Both the position numbers and the translations under genes were made by a program. Positions 44,581 to 52,766 of a DNA stretch of 64,000 bases are shown here, piece by piece; positions within the stretch are counted from its first letter, which is position 1; each line of letters starts with the position of its first letter. Origin of the DNA: Bradyrhizobium sp. WBAH42 (GTDB lineage Bacteria; Pseudomonadota; Alphaproteobacteria; Rhizobiales; Xanthobacteraceae); contig NZ_CP036533.1 in NCBI RefSeq assembly GCF_024585265.1, forward strand, positions 4,969,001 through 5,033,000. Direction: 5' to 3'. Below the pieces are notes generated by a model. The model worked only from the letters and a program-made list of their open reading frames with translations, had not been told where the DNA came from and made no database searches.

Positions 44581-45786
44581 ACACTCGGAATGTAAACGAT
44601 CACGAGCAAGCAGTTCAGTCGGAGATACAAGGGGAGCAGTCCGAAAGCTTCCGCTTGAGAGCAGAGCACCCGCGCGTGACACGGTTGTCACGAAAAGTCT
44701 TGGCAGGAGGGAGCGCGGTCGTATTGCTCGTCATCGGTGGGACTGTGCTGTGGTCGTTACAGAACAATCGCCCTCGAAACCAGGCGGCCGATGAGCTTTA
44801 CAGCACTGACCATCACAACGTTGCCGACGGCATCACGATGCTGCCAAAGGACTATTCTGGCGTTCTGCGCCAGCCAATCCCGCAGCTTGGTCCGCCGCTC
44901 CCTGGGGACCTCGGCCGACCGATCCTTGCCGCTCAAGGCATCGCCGACAATCGGTGGGGACCAGGAACAGCAGCGCCAAGATCAGGAGACCGAGGCAGCA
45001 CGCATCAGTCATCTGTTTGCTTCGACCAGTGGAGCAGGAGTGCGTCCGTCCGCCGCTACGGTTCCTGGAAGTGAGCGCGTGACGTCGCCGAATGCGTCGA
45101 GCGCAGGCGATGACGGATTTGCGCAAAATGGCCAGGACCGGAAGCTTGCCTTCGTGAACGCATCCTTGGATCGTCGTACGGTCAGCCCTGACCGCATCGC
45201 GAGGCCAGCTTCGCCGTACATCGCGCAGGCCGGGACGGTCATTCCGGGGGCCCTGATCACCGGGATACGATCGGAGCTGCCTGGCCAGATCACGGCGCAG
45301 GTAACCGAGAATGTCTTTGACACGCCGACCGGGCGCTTTCTGCTTTTGCCACAGGGTGCGCGTCTGATCGGCACCTACGATAGCCAGGTCACTTTCGGCC
45401 AGTCGCGCGTTCTGCTCGTCTGGACTCGGCTGATCATGCCAAATGGACGTTCTGTCGTTCTCGAGCGGCAGCCTGGCGCTGACACCGCTGGATATGCAGG
45501 CCTCGAAGACCAGGTCGACAATCACTGGGGTGAGCTCTTCAAGGCTGCGGCACTATCGACGTTTCTAGCGGTCGGCACCGAACTGGGGGCTGGCTCGGAC
45601 ACCAACAGCAACGACAGCGCCATCATCCAAGCATTGCGGCACGGCGCCTCGGACTCACTGAACCAGACCGGGCAGCAGGTAGTTCGGCGCAGCCTCAACA
45701 TCCAGCCCACACTGACCGTGCGACCCGGCTTCCCGGTTCGCGTTGTCGTCAATCGTGACCTGATACTTGCGCCTTACGGAGGATAG
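44577..45786 (+). pseudogene. trbI: TrbI (VirB10-like) conjugation protein, frameshifted
   Basis: Inner-to-outer membrane bridge of the conjugation channel. The first part reads from ATG 44577 (membrane helix VLAGGSAVVLLVIGGTVLW; QPIPQLGPPLPGDLGRPIL). Between 44935 and 44957 the frame moves forward by one, and the rest continues as GDQEQQRQDQETEAARISHL, AGTVIPGALITGIRSELPGQ and the conserved C-terminal barrel (RLIGTYDSQVTFGQSRVLLV, IQPTLTVRPGFPVRVVVNRD). Without the shift it would be about 400 residues. Non-functional unless the shift is an error. Confidence 0.85.
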
Positions 45787-45789
45787 GGG

Positions 45790-45999
45790 ATGGCCAAGCT
45801 GAGAATAGGAGCGCTGGAAGACGACAAGCCGGTCAAGGTTACCACTGAGCTTCCAGCGTCAGTCCATCGGGATCTCGTCGCCTATGCAGAGGCCGTGGCA
45901 CGCGAAAACGGGCAGCGTATCGATCCGGCAAAGCTGATCGCGCCCATGCTGGCGCGTGCTATTATTGGCGCGCCAGTGCCATCTAGAAGCTCGCGATAA
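45790..45999 (+). CDS. DUF2274 protein, probably C-terminally altered
   Basis: A 69-residue protein of the small DUF2274 family that normally follows trbI in integrative elements (LRIGALEDDKPVKVTTELPA, SVHRDLVAYAEAVARENGQR). The tail PVPSRSSR differs from what I recall of the family, and the next gene has a different character, so the conjugation remnant probably ends near 45980. Confidence 0.75.
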   Translation: MAKLRIGALEDDKPVKVTTELPASVHRDLVAYAEAVARENGQRIDPAKLIAPMLARAIIGAPVPSRSSR

Positions 46000-46306
46000 G
46001 TTAACCCCACCCGAAAAGCATGCTTTGCTTGCGCAGAGGCTTTCGAGGAACCTGACCGACGAAGAGCGGATGATCGCCTACATCGAGGCCGCCGGCGCAT
46101 CTGGCATTGCCGCCTATGAGATCGCGAACAAGGGCAAGATCGCTCGGGATCGCGTCGCCGTCATCGGCGAGATGTTCGAGAACATGGGCATGATCCGCTC
46201 GGCTCTTGTCCGCACGTCGGATCGAGGACGCAAGGGGACGCGGTACTTCATGAGCAAATACGGTGAGCCGATGATCGGGGAGGGCGGTCGCCTGATCCCG
46301 GCCTGA
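45956..46306 (+). CDS. Winged-helix-like protein of unknown function, N-terminus uncertain
   Basis: The credible part runs from LTDEERMIAYIEAAGASGIA through YEIANKGKIARDRVAVIGEM to RKGTRYFMSKYGEP, a compact helix-turn-helix pattern with a basic wing. The first residues overlap the DUF2274 gene and may be fusion sequence; ATG 46069 (MIAYIEAAG) is another possible start. It stands before two phage-like genes in the same direction. Confidence 0.5.
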   Translation: MLLLARQCHLEARDKLTPPEKHALLAQRLSRNLTDEERMIAYIEAAGASGIAAYEIANKGKIARDRVAVIGEMFENMGMIRSALVRTSDRGRKGTRYFMSKYGEPMIGEGGRLIPA

Positions 46307-46358
46307 CGGAGACCGGATCGGTCTCTCTCGATGCGCCGATCTGCGCGAGCATTCGCGC

Positions 46359-46739
46359 ATGGAAACTCGCATCGTCAACACGATTCCCGAATGGCGCTAT
46401 CAGGCCGAAGTGATCGCGCGTCTTCACAAGCTCGAAGACGACGGTCTGCCGTTTACGTGTGCCGGTGATATGAACCGAGCGCGCCGCAATCGGCGCGAGC
46501 GCATGGAGGCCAAAGTCACGGGCCTCACGGCGGGCGAGCCCGACGTTCGCGTTTATATCACCGGCGGCGTTCTGCTCAGCTTCGAACTGAAGACGCCCAA
46601 GGGATCGCGCTCGAAGGATCAGAAGGATCGGCACGCGAAGCTGATCGACCTGGGCTTCGAGGTAATCACCGTCAAGGCGAAGAGGCCCGAAGAGATGGCC
46701 GATCTGATCGAGATCGAAGTACGCAATCGGCTGCCCTGA
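46359..46739 (+). CDS. VRR-NUC domain nuclease, phage type
   Basis: A 126-residue protein. GLTAGEPDVRVYITGGVLLS, FELKTPKGSRSKDQKDRHAK and LGFEVITVKAKRPEE carry the VRR-NUC (PD-(D/E)XK) pattern: PD, ExK and the SxxQ helix. Such stand-alone nucleases are common in phages and act on branched DNA or in packaging. ATG 46359 lies 52 bases after the previous stop; its stop overlaps the next ATG by one base. Confidence 0.8.
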   Translation: METRIVNTIPEWRYQAEVIARLHKLEDDGLPFTCAGDMNRARRNRRERMEAKVTGLTAGEPDVRVYITGGVLLSFELKTPKGSRSKDQKDRHAKLIDLGFEVITVKAKRPEEMADLIEIEVRNRLP

Positions 46740-47380
46740 TGCAAATCACGCTCACGCTCACGAAGGGGATGCTCGACCGGCTAGATCAGCTTCGTGATCG
46801 CAGCATCAACACCGCGACTGCAAAGGCGCTAACCTTCACTGCGAAGGACGCGCAGCAAGCGTTGCGGACGCAAATCCCAGGCGTCTTCGTGCTGCGTCGG
46901 CCCTGGGTAATCAGCGGCATCCGCATTCGCCCGGCGAACGGCGGCAACCTCAGGTCAGTGGTTGGCAGCATCGACAAGTACATGGAGCGCCATGTCATCG
47001 GTGCGGGCAAAGAGAAGTATCCCGACAACGCGCTCTCGATCCACTCGAACCGCAATAGCAGCGGCCGACTCGCGACCGGCGGCATCCTCATCAAACCCTA
47101 TGGCTCCATCGGCAGCGCCCCGGTTCATACCGTGGTGCGTCGCCAGTTGAAGCGCGTGGACGGTCAGAAGCGCAAGTCGTTCCAGATCGTGTCGGGAAGG
47201 AAGGTGCTGATCGTGCGTCGTCGCACGAAGAAGCGTCTGCCGCTGCAAACGCTCGCGGTGCTTCAGGGGAGCGCAACGATCAATGAGCATTGGGATTTCC
47301 TCGGGACCGTGTCTGGCGTCGTCCAGGCGCGCTTCCCGCAGCACCTCTATCGCGCGGTGGTCAATGCAGCGACGCGATAG
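46739..47380 (+). CDS. Phage-like protein of unknown function
   Basis: A 213-residue, very basic protein (many Arg and Lys in KRVDGQKRKSFQIVSGRKVL and VRRRTKKRL), with helix MLDRLDQLRDRSINTATAKA near the start. The size and pattern suggest a phage structural or tail-completion protein, but no family motif is decisive. Translationally coupled to the VRR-NUC gene. Confidence 0.55.
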   Translation: MQITLTLTKGMLDRLDQLRDRSINTATAKALTFTAKDAQQALRTQIPGVFVLRRPWVISGIRIRPANGGNLRSVVGSIDKYMERHVIGAGKEKYPDNALSIHSNRNSSGRLATGGILIKPYGSIGSAPVHTVVRRQLKRVDGQKRKSFQIVSGRKVLIVRRRTKKRLPLQTLAVLQGSATINEHWDFLGTVSGVVQARFPQHLYRAVVNAATR

Positions 47381-47402
47381 AGGGTCCATGAGCGAATCAA
47401 TT

Positions 47403-47421
47403 CCCCCCCTTCGAGGGGGAA
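47403..47421. terminator. CCCCCTTCGAGGGGG hairpin
   Basis: A short GC-rich hairpin 23 bases after the phage-like gene. ATGAGCGAA occurs on both sides of it as a direct repeat. The 227-base gap to the effector-like gene contains nothing else I recognise. Confidence 0.45.
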
Positions 47422-47607
47422 GGTTCATGAGCGAAATGACTCACACCCTCCCTCGCACGTAAGCCGCGCACGCAAATCACTCAGACTACGGCCATCGATG
47501 TCAGCCCCCTCGACCAAGCCCCCGGCCTGCTCAGGATCAGTGGCATTTCTGTGCCGGGCGGAGGTGGTGGAGGGGATCGTGTCCGGCAGTGTCGCGCCGA
47601 TCATCCC

Positions 47608-49956
47608 CTACACGGGTGGATGATCATCTCGTTCCTGAAGCTCCTCTGAGGGGTCGGAGACTGCCGAGGGCATCGCTTGATCATCCAGATGATCCAGCAG
47701 TCGCTCAAGCTCCCCTTGCGGGAGTTGCTCTGAATGGAATGCGGCTTGAAGCTTCTCTGCTGGTTCGTCATCAAGCAGCCGCCGAAGCTCCCCTGGAGGG
47801 AACTGGTCAAGATCAAAAGTAAGGTCTTCCGGATCGATGGAGAACGACAGAGCAGGTTGATTGCCTCCTAGTCCGTGAAGCTCGTCATGCAACTGCTTTT
47901 CCAGTCGCCGAAGCTCCTCTGAAGGGTCGGAGACTGCCGACGGCATGGCTTGATCATCGAGGTGATCCAGCACTCGCCGAAGCTCCCCTTGCGGAGGTTG
48001 CTCTGAATGGAATGCGGCTTGCGCCTGAATGAAAGGCGACGACGCCCGGTGACCGTCTAGCCAATCCTGAAGCTCCTCTGCTGGCTCGTCCGGTCGCAGA
48101 AGCTCATCTGGTGAGAACAGCTCGCGATCCGAAGTAAAGTCTTCCGGATCGATGGGAAACGACAGAGCATAATTGTCTCCTAGTCCGTGACGCTCGTCAT
48201 GCAACTGCTTTTCCAGCCGCCGAAGCTCCTCTGAAGGGTCGGAGACTGCCGACGGCATGGCTTGATTATCGACATGATCCAGCACTCGCCGAAGCTCCCC
48301 TTGCGGAGGTTGCTCTGCATGGAATGCGGCTTGCGCCTGAATGAAAGGCGACGGCGCCGGGTGACCGTCTAGCCAATCCTGAAGCTCCTCTGCTGGTTCG
48401 TCATCAAGCGGTCGCAGAAGCTCATCTGGTGAGAACAGCTCGCGATCCGAAGTAAGCTCTTCCGGATCGATGGGAAACGACAGAGCATAATTGTCTCCTA
48501 GTCCGTGAAGCTCGTCATGCAACTGAAGCTCCTCTGAAAGGTCGGAGACTGCCGACGGCATGGCTTGATCACCCGAATGATCCAGCACTCGCCGAAGCTC
48601 ACCCTGAGGGAGCTGCTCTGACTGGAATGCGGTTTGCTCCTGAATGAAAGCGGAGGGGGCGTGCTGACCGTCCTGTTCCTCCTGAAGCTCCTCGAGCCGA
48701 GTGTTCGCTTGCTGGGACGCGCTGTGCTGCGCACCGGCGTCGTCGATGCGCAGCGGTTCCATCAGCGCGACGGTTTCGGGATTGATGAGGGGCACGTTCT
48801 GGGGAGGAGGATTAAGCTTAGCGCGAGGGCGGCCGGGCGGCGCGGGCACGACTACTCCCGTCGTCATCAAGGTGCGGAAATAGTCTAACGCTTCGAGGAG
48901 ATTGGCATCACTCGCTCCGGGGTACCTGTGTATGGCACCATCGTCGCTCAGCGACTTGCTGTCCAGCCGAGCAACAATGCTCGGTCTGTTGTTCTCGAAC
49001 AGCCAACGGCTAAACTTAACAAGGCAGCTTCCAAGTCGCCTTGCCGCTTCGGAGGCCTTGCCGCCCTGGATGAGGGCCTGCTGAAGCCTCACGACCGCGG
49101 CAGCATCCTCGGAATAGAGAGGCCGCTTGTCCGACCCACGGATTATGACGCCTGTTGAGGCAACCTGCGGTGCTGCGCTACTTCCTCCTGAAGCGGCGTT
49201 TGCGCTTGGTTGTGGGTATAGCACAACCTCTTCCAGATCGTTCAGCGTCCTCAGTCTCTTCCCTGCTCTCGAATGAGCGGCGTGGGCATAATACGCACGA
49301 AGGACTCCTACCGCTGTCTTCATAGCTCCATTATTCGGAAAGTGCGTATTTAGGTGAGCGAGCAGGGACTTGTGGTCCGCTAGATCGGTCATTTGGTCGC
49401 CACGGCGGAGGTCATTCACCAGTCGACGAAGTGCCCGCGTATAACTTTTAGCCGTATTAGGTTGTAGATTTTGCTGAGCCGCATATCCAGCAATCACGGT
49501 ATCGATAAGGTTCCGGTCCTCTTCAGTCAAATGGGGATAGGCGGGGAGATGATACTCACGAAGAACGGTCACCCCTCTCTTCACATTTGTGTCTTTCGGG
49601 AAGTGAGTATTTGCGTGATCGTGCAGGGCCTTGTGGTCCGCTAGATCGGTCGTTTGGCCGCCACGGCGGAGGTCATTCACCAGTCGACGAAGTCCCGTAG
49701 AATAACCTGTAGCCGTTGCAGGTTGTACGTTTTTCCGAGCCACATATTGAGCAACCGCGCTGTCGATAAGGCTCAAGTCTTCTGTAGACAGGTAGGGATA
49801 ATCAGGGCCCCTGCTGGCGACGGGAGCAGCCTGGCTTGCCTCGGCCAAGTGGTGCTCAAATTCCATGGCCTCGTCCGTCTGCGGCGCTTCGGAGACCGCG
49901 TGCTGCACCGGCGACGAAGCTGCTACATTAAATGGATTAAAGTTTTGCGGGTCCAC
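47608..49956 (-). CDS. Repeat-rich putative type III effector (TtsI-regulated)
   Basis: A 782-residue hydrophilic protein with no signal peptide. Two 87-residue repeats (53-139 and 140-226) read like the SAM-like core-binding domain of tyrosine recombinases (TATGYSTGLRRLVNDLRRGG, NTAKSYTRALRRLVNDLRRG); a third, diverged unit spans about 280-370 (LYSEDAAAVVRLQQALIQGG). Four Glu/Asp/Pro-rich repeats of 101-107 residues follow from 422 (FIQAQAAFHAEQPPQGELRR, QAMPSAVSDPSEEL), the last cut short. DLDQFP resembles the DLNxxP repression motif. The N-terminal layout recalls NopD/Bel2-5-type effectors, but no C48 protease domain is present. GTG 49956 follows GTGAGG; a tts box lies 35 bases upstream. 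Confidence 0.75.
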   Translation of the reverse strand: MDPQNFNPFNVAASSPVQHAVSEAPQTDEAMEFEHHLAEASQAAPVASRGPDYPYLSTEDLSLIDSAVAQYVARKNVQPATATGYSTGLRRLVNDLRRGGQTTDLADHKALHDHANTHFPKDTNVKRGVTVLREYHLPAYPHLTEEDRNLIDTVIAGYAAQQNLQPNTAKSYTRALRRLVNDLRRGDQMTDLADHKSLLAHLNTHFPNNGAMKTAVGVLRAYYAHAAHSRAGKRLRTLNDLEEVVLYPQPSANAASGGSSAAPQVASTGVIIRGSDKRPLYSEDAAAVVRLQQALIQGGKASEAARRLGSCLVKFSRWLFENNRPSIVARLDSKSLSDDGAIHRYPGASDANLLEALDYFRTLMTTGVVVPAPPGRPRAKLNPPPQNVPLINPETVALMEPLRIDDAGAQHSASQQANTRLEELQEEQDGQHAPSAFIQEQTAFQSEQLPQGELRRVLDHSGDQAMPSAVSDLSEELQLHDELHGLGDNYALSFPIDPEELTSDRELFSPDELLRPLDDEPAEELQDWLDGHPAPSPFIQAQAAFHAEQPPQGELRRVLDHVDNQAMPSAVSDPSEELRRLEKQLHDERHGLGDNYALSFPIDPEDFTSDRELFSPDELLRPDEPAEELQDWLDGHRASSPFIQAQAAFHSEQPPQGELRRVLDHLDDQAMPSAVSDPSEELRRLEKQLHDELHGLGGNQPALSFSIDPEDLTFDLDQFPPGELRRLLDDEPAEKLQAAFHSEQLPQGELERLLDHLDDQAMPSAVSDPSEELQERDDHPPV
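47611..48693 (-). repeat. Tandem coding repeats, period about 311 bases
   Basis: Unit starts are at 48693, 48390, 48078 and 47757 (minus strand), with lengths 303, 312, 321 and 147 bases. Each begins with codons for EELQ (EKLQ in the last) and shares long identical stretches, so the copies are recent and should expand or contract by recombination. Confidence 0.85.
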
Positions 49957-49991
49957 GTTCGCCTCACGTTCAAGATAACCTGAGCAGGTCT

Positions 49992-50023
49992 TCTACTCGG
50001 GCTAACTTTCGAGTACCTGACGG
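49992..50023 (-). promoter_or_regulatory. tts box (TtsI binding site)
   Basis: On the minus strand CCGTCAGGTACTCGAAAG is followed by TTAGCCCGAGTAGA. The GTCAG, TCGAAAG and TA blocks sit at the spacing of the tts-box consensus for TtsI, the activator of rhizobial type III secretion genes, with a few mismatches at weak positions. It lies 35 bases before the start codon of the effector-like gene. Confidence 0.8.
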
Positions 50024-50190
50024 GACCATGGTTCCGTACCGTTGGCCTTGGTCGTGAGCGGTATCGTCTGAAAACCGAGAGTGTGAAGCTGTTCACCTTG
50101 GCCGGATCTCTCCTCGCCTACAGTATCAACGTTCCCCTCTGGGACGCTCATCCGGGAATGGACGAGTTGGGCGAGGCTGGAGGCGCGGCC

Positions 50191-50433
50191 ATGAAGCGCC
50201 ATGCAATGAGCAAGTATTTCGGTAATGGCGCCGGCCACGTTCTGCGCCAACACAATAGCGCCGTGCTGCAGTTCAGCTGGGGCGGCAGGCCCGACGGATC
50301 GGCCCGCTATATCGAGCGCGTCAACCGCTACACCCGCGATGGCGTGGAATATTCCAGCCTTGCCGCCCTGCTCCGCGCCGTCGAGGACGAGCACGCTCAG
50401 ACGCAGCCGCAGGAACGTTCAAGCGGCGAATGA
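50191..50433 (+). CDS. Small protein of unknown function
   Basis: An 80-residue ORF starting MKRHAMSKYFGNGAGHVLRQ, continuing SWGGRPDGSARYIERVNRYT and ending in an acidic helix. GGAGG lies seven bases before the ATG and a hairpin follows 30 bases after the stop, which supports it as a real gene. No family recognised. A competing antisense frame is open but has no such signals. Confidence 0.5.
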   Translation: MKRHAMSKYFGNGAGHVLRQHNSAVLQFSWGGRPDGSARYIERVNRYTRDGVEYSSLAALLRAVEDEHAQTQPQERSSGE

Positions 50434-50807
50434 ATCGCGGCCAAGACGGCTTGGAACTGAAACACTCCCGCGAGCCGGGAGTTGGCTAGTGGGCTTCGGG
50501 GCTTCGCAACGTGCGAGGCGCGCCATGACCCCTCTCCCGGTGAGCGATGTGTTTCTCACGGTCGCGTCATGGCCGTGACCTTCGTGGTGGAGATCGGCCT
50601 TTTCACCTTGATTGGAATGTTCTGAATGGATGTTCCGGCCGGCGGCCTAATCGACCTGGCCGGCCCATAGGCAGCGGCCAATTGGGGTCTACCGCAATGC
50701 AGGAGTTGTTCGGGCCAGAAGTCCGCGATGGGCTTCATAAGGCGCCGAACGTGGTCGGGGCCATAGACCTCGGCTTGGGTCTCATTCGCCGACCTGGGAT
50801 ATCAAGC
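50434..50807. other. Gap without recognisable gene
   Basis: Contains a hairpin ACTCCCG/CGGGAGT at 50464-50482 after the small gene. The rest has only short frames with stops; I see no remnant that I can name. Confidence 0.5.
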
Positions 50808-51416
50808 CTAAGGGCTGCCCATGGCATCCAGCACCCGCGAGATCGCCGGATGCATTCGGTTCTTCACCTTGATCCAGTCCTTCGATCGACCGGCAGCATA
50901 ACGCCGGTCGCGTCGTTTCGAGACCAGGCCCTCAAGGCCCATGCGACAGGCAGCACGAAACAGATCCGGGCCTATCTCTCCGGCCTCGAACGGGGCGACG
51001 AAAATCCCGTCCGGCCGGCCGCGGAGTAGGCGCGCGAGGTTGGTCTTGCGCACCGACAGCGGCAGCGGCCGCAGATCGTCGCCACCGAGCGCGAGCACGT
51101 CGAAAGCATAGAGCTGCACCTCTTCGTCGTGCCGGCGGGAGTGCAGCGCGTTGAAGTCGCTGATGCCGTCTACCCCGAGGATCACTGCCTCTCCATCGAT
51201 CACGAATTGCTTCTCACGGTTCTTCAGCGCCGCCTCAGCAATCCAGGGATAGCGCTTCGTCCAGTCGGTGCCGTTGCGCGAGAAGAGCCGCACGCGTTCG
51301 TTCTCCCGGATGACTAGCATCCGATAGCCGTCGTGCTTTACTTCGTGGATCCAGTCCGGCCCGGAAGGGACCTGCTTGGCGGCGGTCGCCAGGCAGAGCT
51401 CGTACGCCATACGCAT
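50808..51416 (-). CDS. Minimal ATP-dependent DNA ligase (adenylation domain only)
   Basis: A 202-residue nucleotidyltransferase of the LigD type. Motif I is EVKHDGYRM with the adenylated Lys, motif III FVIDGEAVI, motif IIIa VQLYAFDVLALGG, motif IV LEGLVSKRRDRRY and motif V DWIKVKN. The C-terminal OB domain of full ligases is absent, as in a group of short rhizobial ligases I recall from symbiosis regions. ATGs at 51416 and 51410 are both possible; the frame stays open to 51572. Probably acts in end joining or repair, perhaps with partners elsewhere. Confidence 0.82.
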   Translation of the reverse strand: MRMAYELCLATAAKQVPSGPDWIHEVKHDGYRMLVIRENERVRLFSRNGTDWTKRYPWIAEAALKNREKQFVIDGEAVILGVDGISDFNALHSRRHDEEVQLYAFDVLALGGDDLRPLPLSVRKTNLARLLRGRPDGIFVAPFEAGEIGPDLFRAACRMGLEGLVSKRRDRRYAAGRSKDWIKVKNRMHPAISRVLDAMGSP

Positions 51417-51795
51417 GAGCCGAAGGTAAGACTTCGGATAGGCTTTACGAGTCGGGAACAAGTGGCAATTTGGCGAATTGGCTTTCTGCTCCGGCGTCCC
51501 CAAAAGCCGGAGTAGAATACCCCACGGCCCCGGCAGCCGCCCCTGCTGGGGCCGTCCTGTCGTAAGCTCCATGTCAGCGGGCGTTCTCCGGTCAGAACAA
51601 TCTGTGATATTAATCGATCATGCTCTGTTCTCGGAGCGTGTATTTATAAGCGGAACAAGTTTGGCTCAGTCGCTCTGACAGCAGCAGCGCCGGAATAAGG
51701 TCGCCTCAGGCGGCGCCCCAGGGTCAGCATTGCCACCCTTTTCACGCTTAAATTGTTGTACTAAGATTTCGCCCGATTGGCGATGGGGAAGTACA
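51417..51795. other. Gap without recognisable gene
   Basis: AT-richer patch around 51590-51670 (GTGATATTAATCGATCATGC) that may hold promoters; otherwise only short interrupted frames. Confidence 0.4.
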
Positions 51796-51885
51796 ATGAG
51801 GAATGACCGAATTGTGACGGCCGCCATCATCGCAGTTGGCGCGCTCAACACGGCGCTCGTAGCAATAGCGCTTCTGTCTCTCTGA
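51796..51885 (+). CDS. 29-residue single-helix micro-protein
   Basis: ATG 51796 to TGA 51885 encodes MRNDRIVTAAIIAVGALNTA followed by a hydrophobic end: a basic start and one membrane helix. GGGGAAG lies five bases before the ATG. Probable but unproven gene. Confidence 0.45.
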   Translation: MRNDRIVTAAIIAVGALNTALVAIALLSL

Positions 51886-51965
51886 GCACCGATGATTTGC
51901 CGAGGACATTGATCTATCGCAACTAGCGCGCCTGACCCGATGCAGCCTCCTAGCAGGAGGCAACC

Positions 51966-52058
51966 ATGCAACCTTGGATGCAGCCTTGGATGTTTCATGT
52001 GCTGGCATGGGGGGCAGCGGCCTTGGGCTTGGCGGCCATCCTCTCCATGAGCCTGTAA
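51966..52058 (+). CDS. 30-residue micro-protein with MQPW repeat
   Basis: ATG 51966 to TAA 52058. The peptide starts MQPWMQPWMFHVLAWGAAAL and ends in a hydrophobic helix. AGGAGG five bases upstream is a near-perfect ribosome-binding site. Not recognised as any family. Confidence 0.5.
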   Translation: MQPWMQPWMFHVLAWGAAALGLAAILSMSL

Positions 52059-52064
52059 GTTCGG

Positions 52065-52283
52065 TCAATTGGCGAATTGCGGTGGCCTGCCGCTCTCGAA
52101 ATCCGGCCTGACGTCGGCCCCGCGGCTCCCACAGCCGGCGCAGAGGAAGCGTGGCTCAACATCAGACAAGCGAACATTGTCGGACCAGCGATCGGCGCTC
52201 AGCGCGACGTGGTGGCCGCAGTGGCAGTAGACAAGCACACGGCGCAAGCCCATGGCGCGCATCTTGCCGAACGTGATCTTCAT
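52065..52283 (-). CDS. Small zinc-ribbon-like protein
   Basis: A 72-residue protein. MKITFGKMRAMGLRRVLVYC is followed by HCGHH, ALSADRWSDNVRLSDVEPRF, then LCAGCGSRGADVRPDF. The Cys pairs (YCHCG and CAGC) form a probable zinc ribbon. I recall the family as common and uncharacterised in rhizobia. Start at ATG 52283. Confidence 0.75.
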   Translation of the reverse strand: MKITFGKMRAMGLRRVLVYCHCGHHVALSADRWSDNVRLSDVEPRFLCAGCGSRGADVRPDFESGRPPQFAN

Positions 52284-52766
52284 CGGTCGGCCGTCGGGGT
52301 GCGTCGGCGTATGGCGTTGCGCGGGGCGGGGCATGCGACCGAGACCTTTGGCGGTGGCCCGCCCTACTGATTCCGCAGGGATCGCTCTCAGGCAAGCCGC
52401 TACATGTTGGAGCGGTGGGCGAGGCAATGTGCTTCACCTCGGTCAAGAGGAGGCATAGAGGGTGGATCGGCTGCGGTGCTGCCGTTGGAGCCGAACCGGC
52501 GGGTCCGGGTAAAGCGGAACTTTAGGGTAATTCAGGGAAAGAAGGGCTCAGCGAAAAAAATGCGGAGTCCCGAGAGCCCAAAAAGGCTAAGCGCTTAGCT
52601 GAAAAAGCGCTTGGGCTTTGACATGGAACTCTGATTCTGTCAACCCGCGGATTGACGCCTTGTAGGAAGAATCCTATATTTATTTTCATAACCCGCCCAC
52701 AGCGTGCTGTGGGTTCAAAGGCCGCTAAACAGGTTAAGCTGTTGGCGGCCTTCTGCATTTTATAGA
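52284..52766. other. Gap with two leader hairpins
   Basis: No gene recognised. Just upstream of the NYN pseudogene are CCCACAGC/GCTGTGGG (52696-52713) and AGGCCGC/GCGGCCT (52719-52751, with inner ACAG/CTGT), which would fold in the 5' leader of that gene. Confidence 0.45.
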
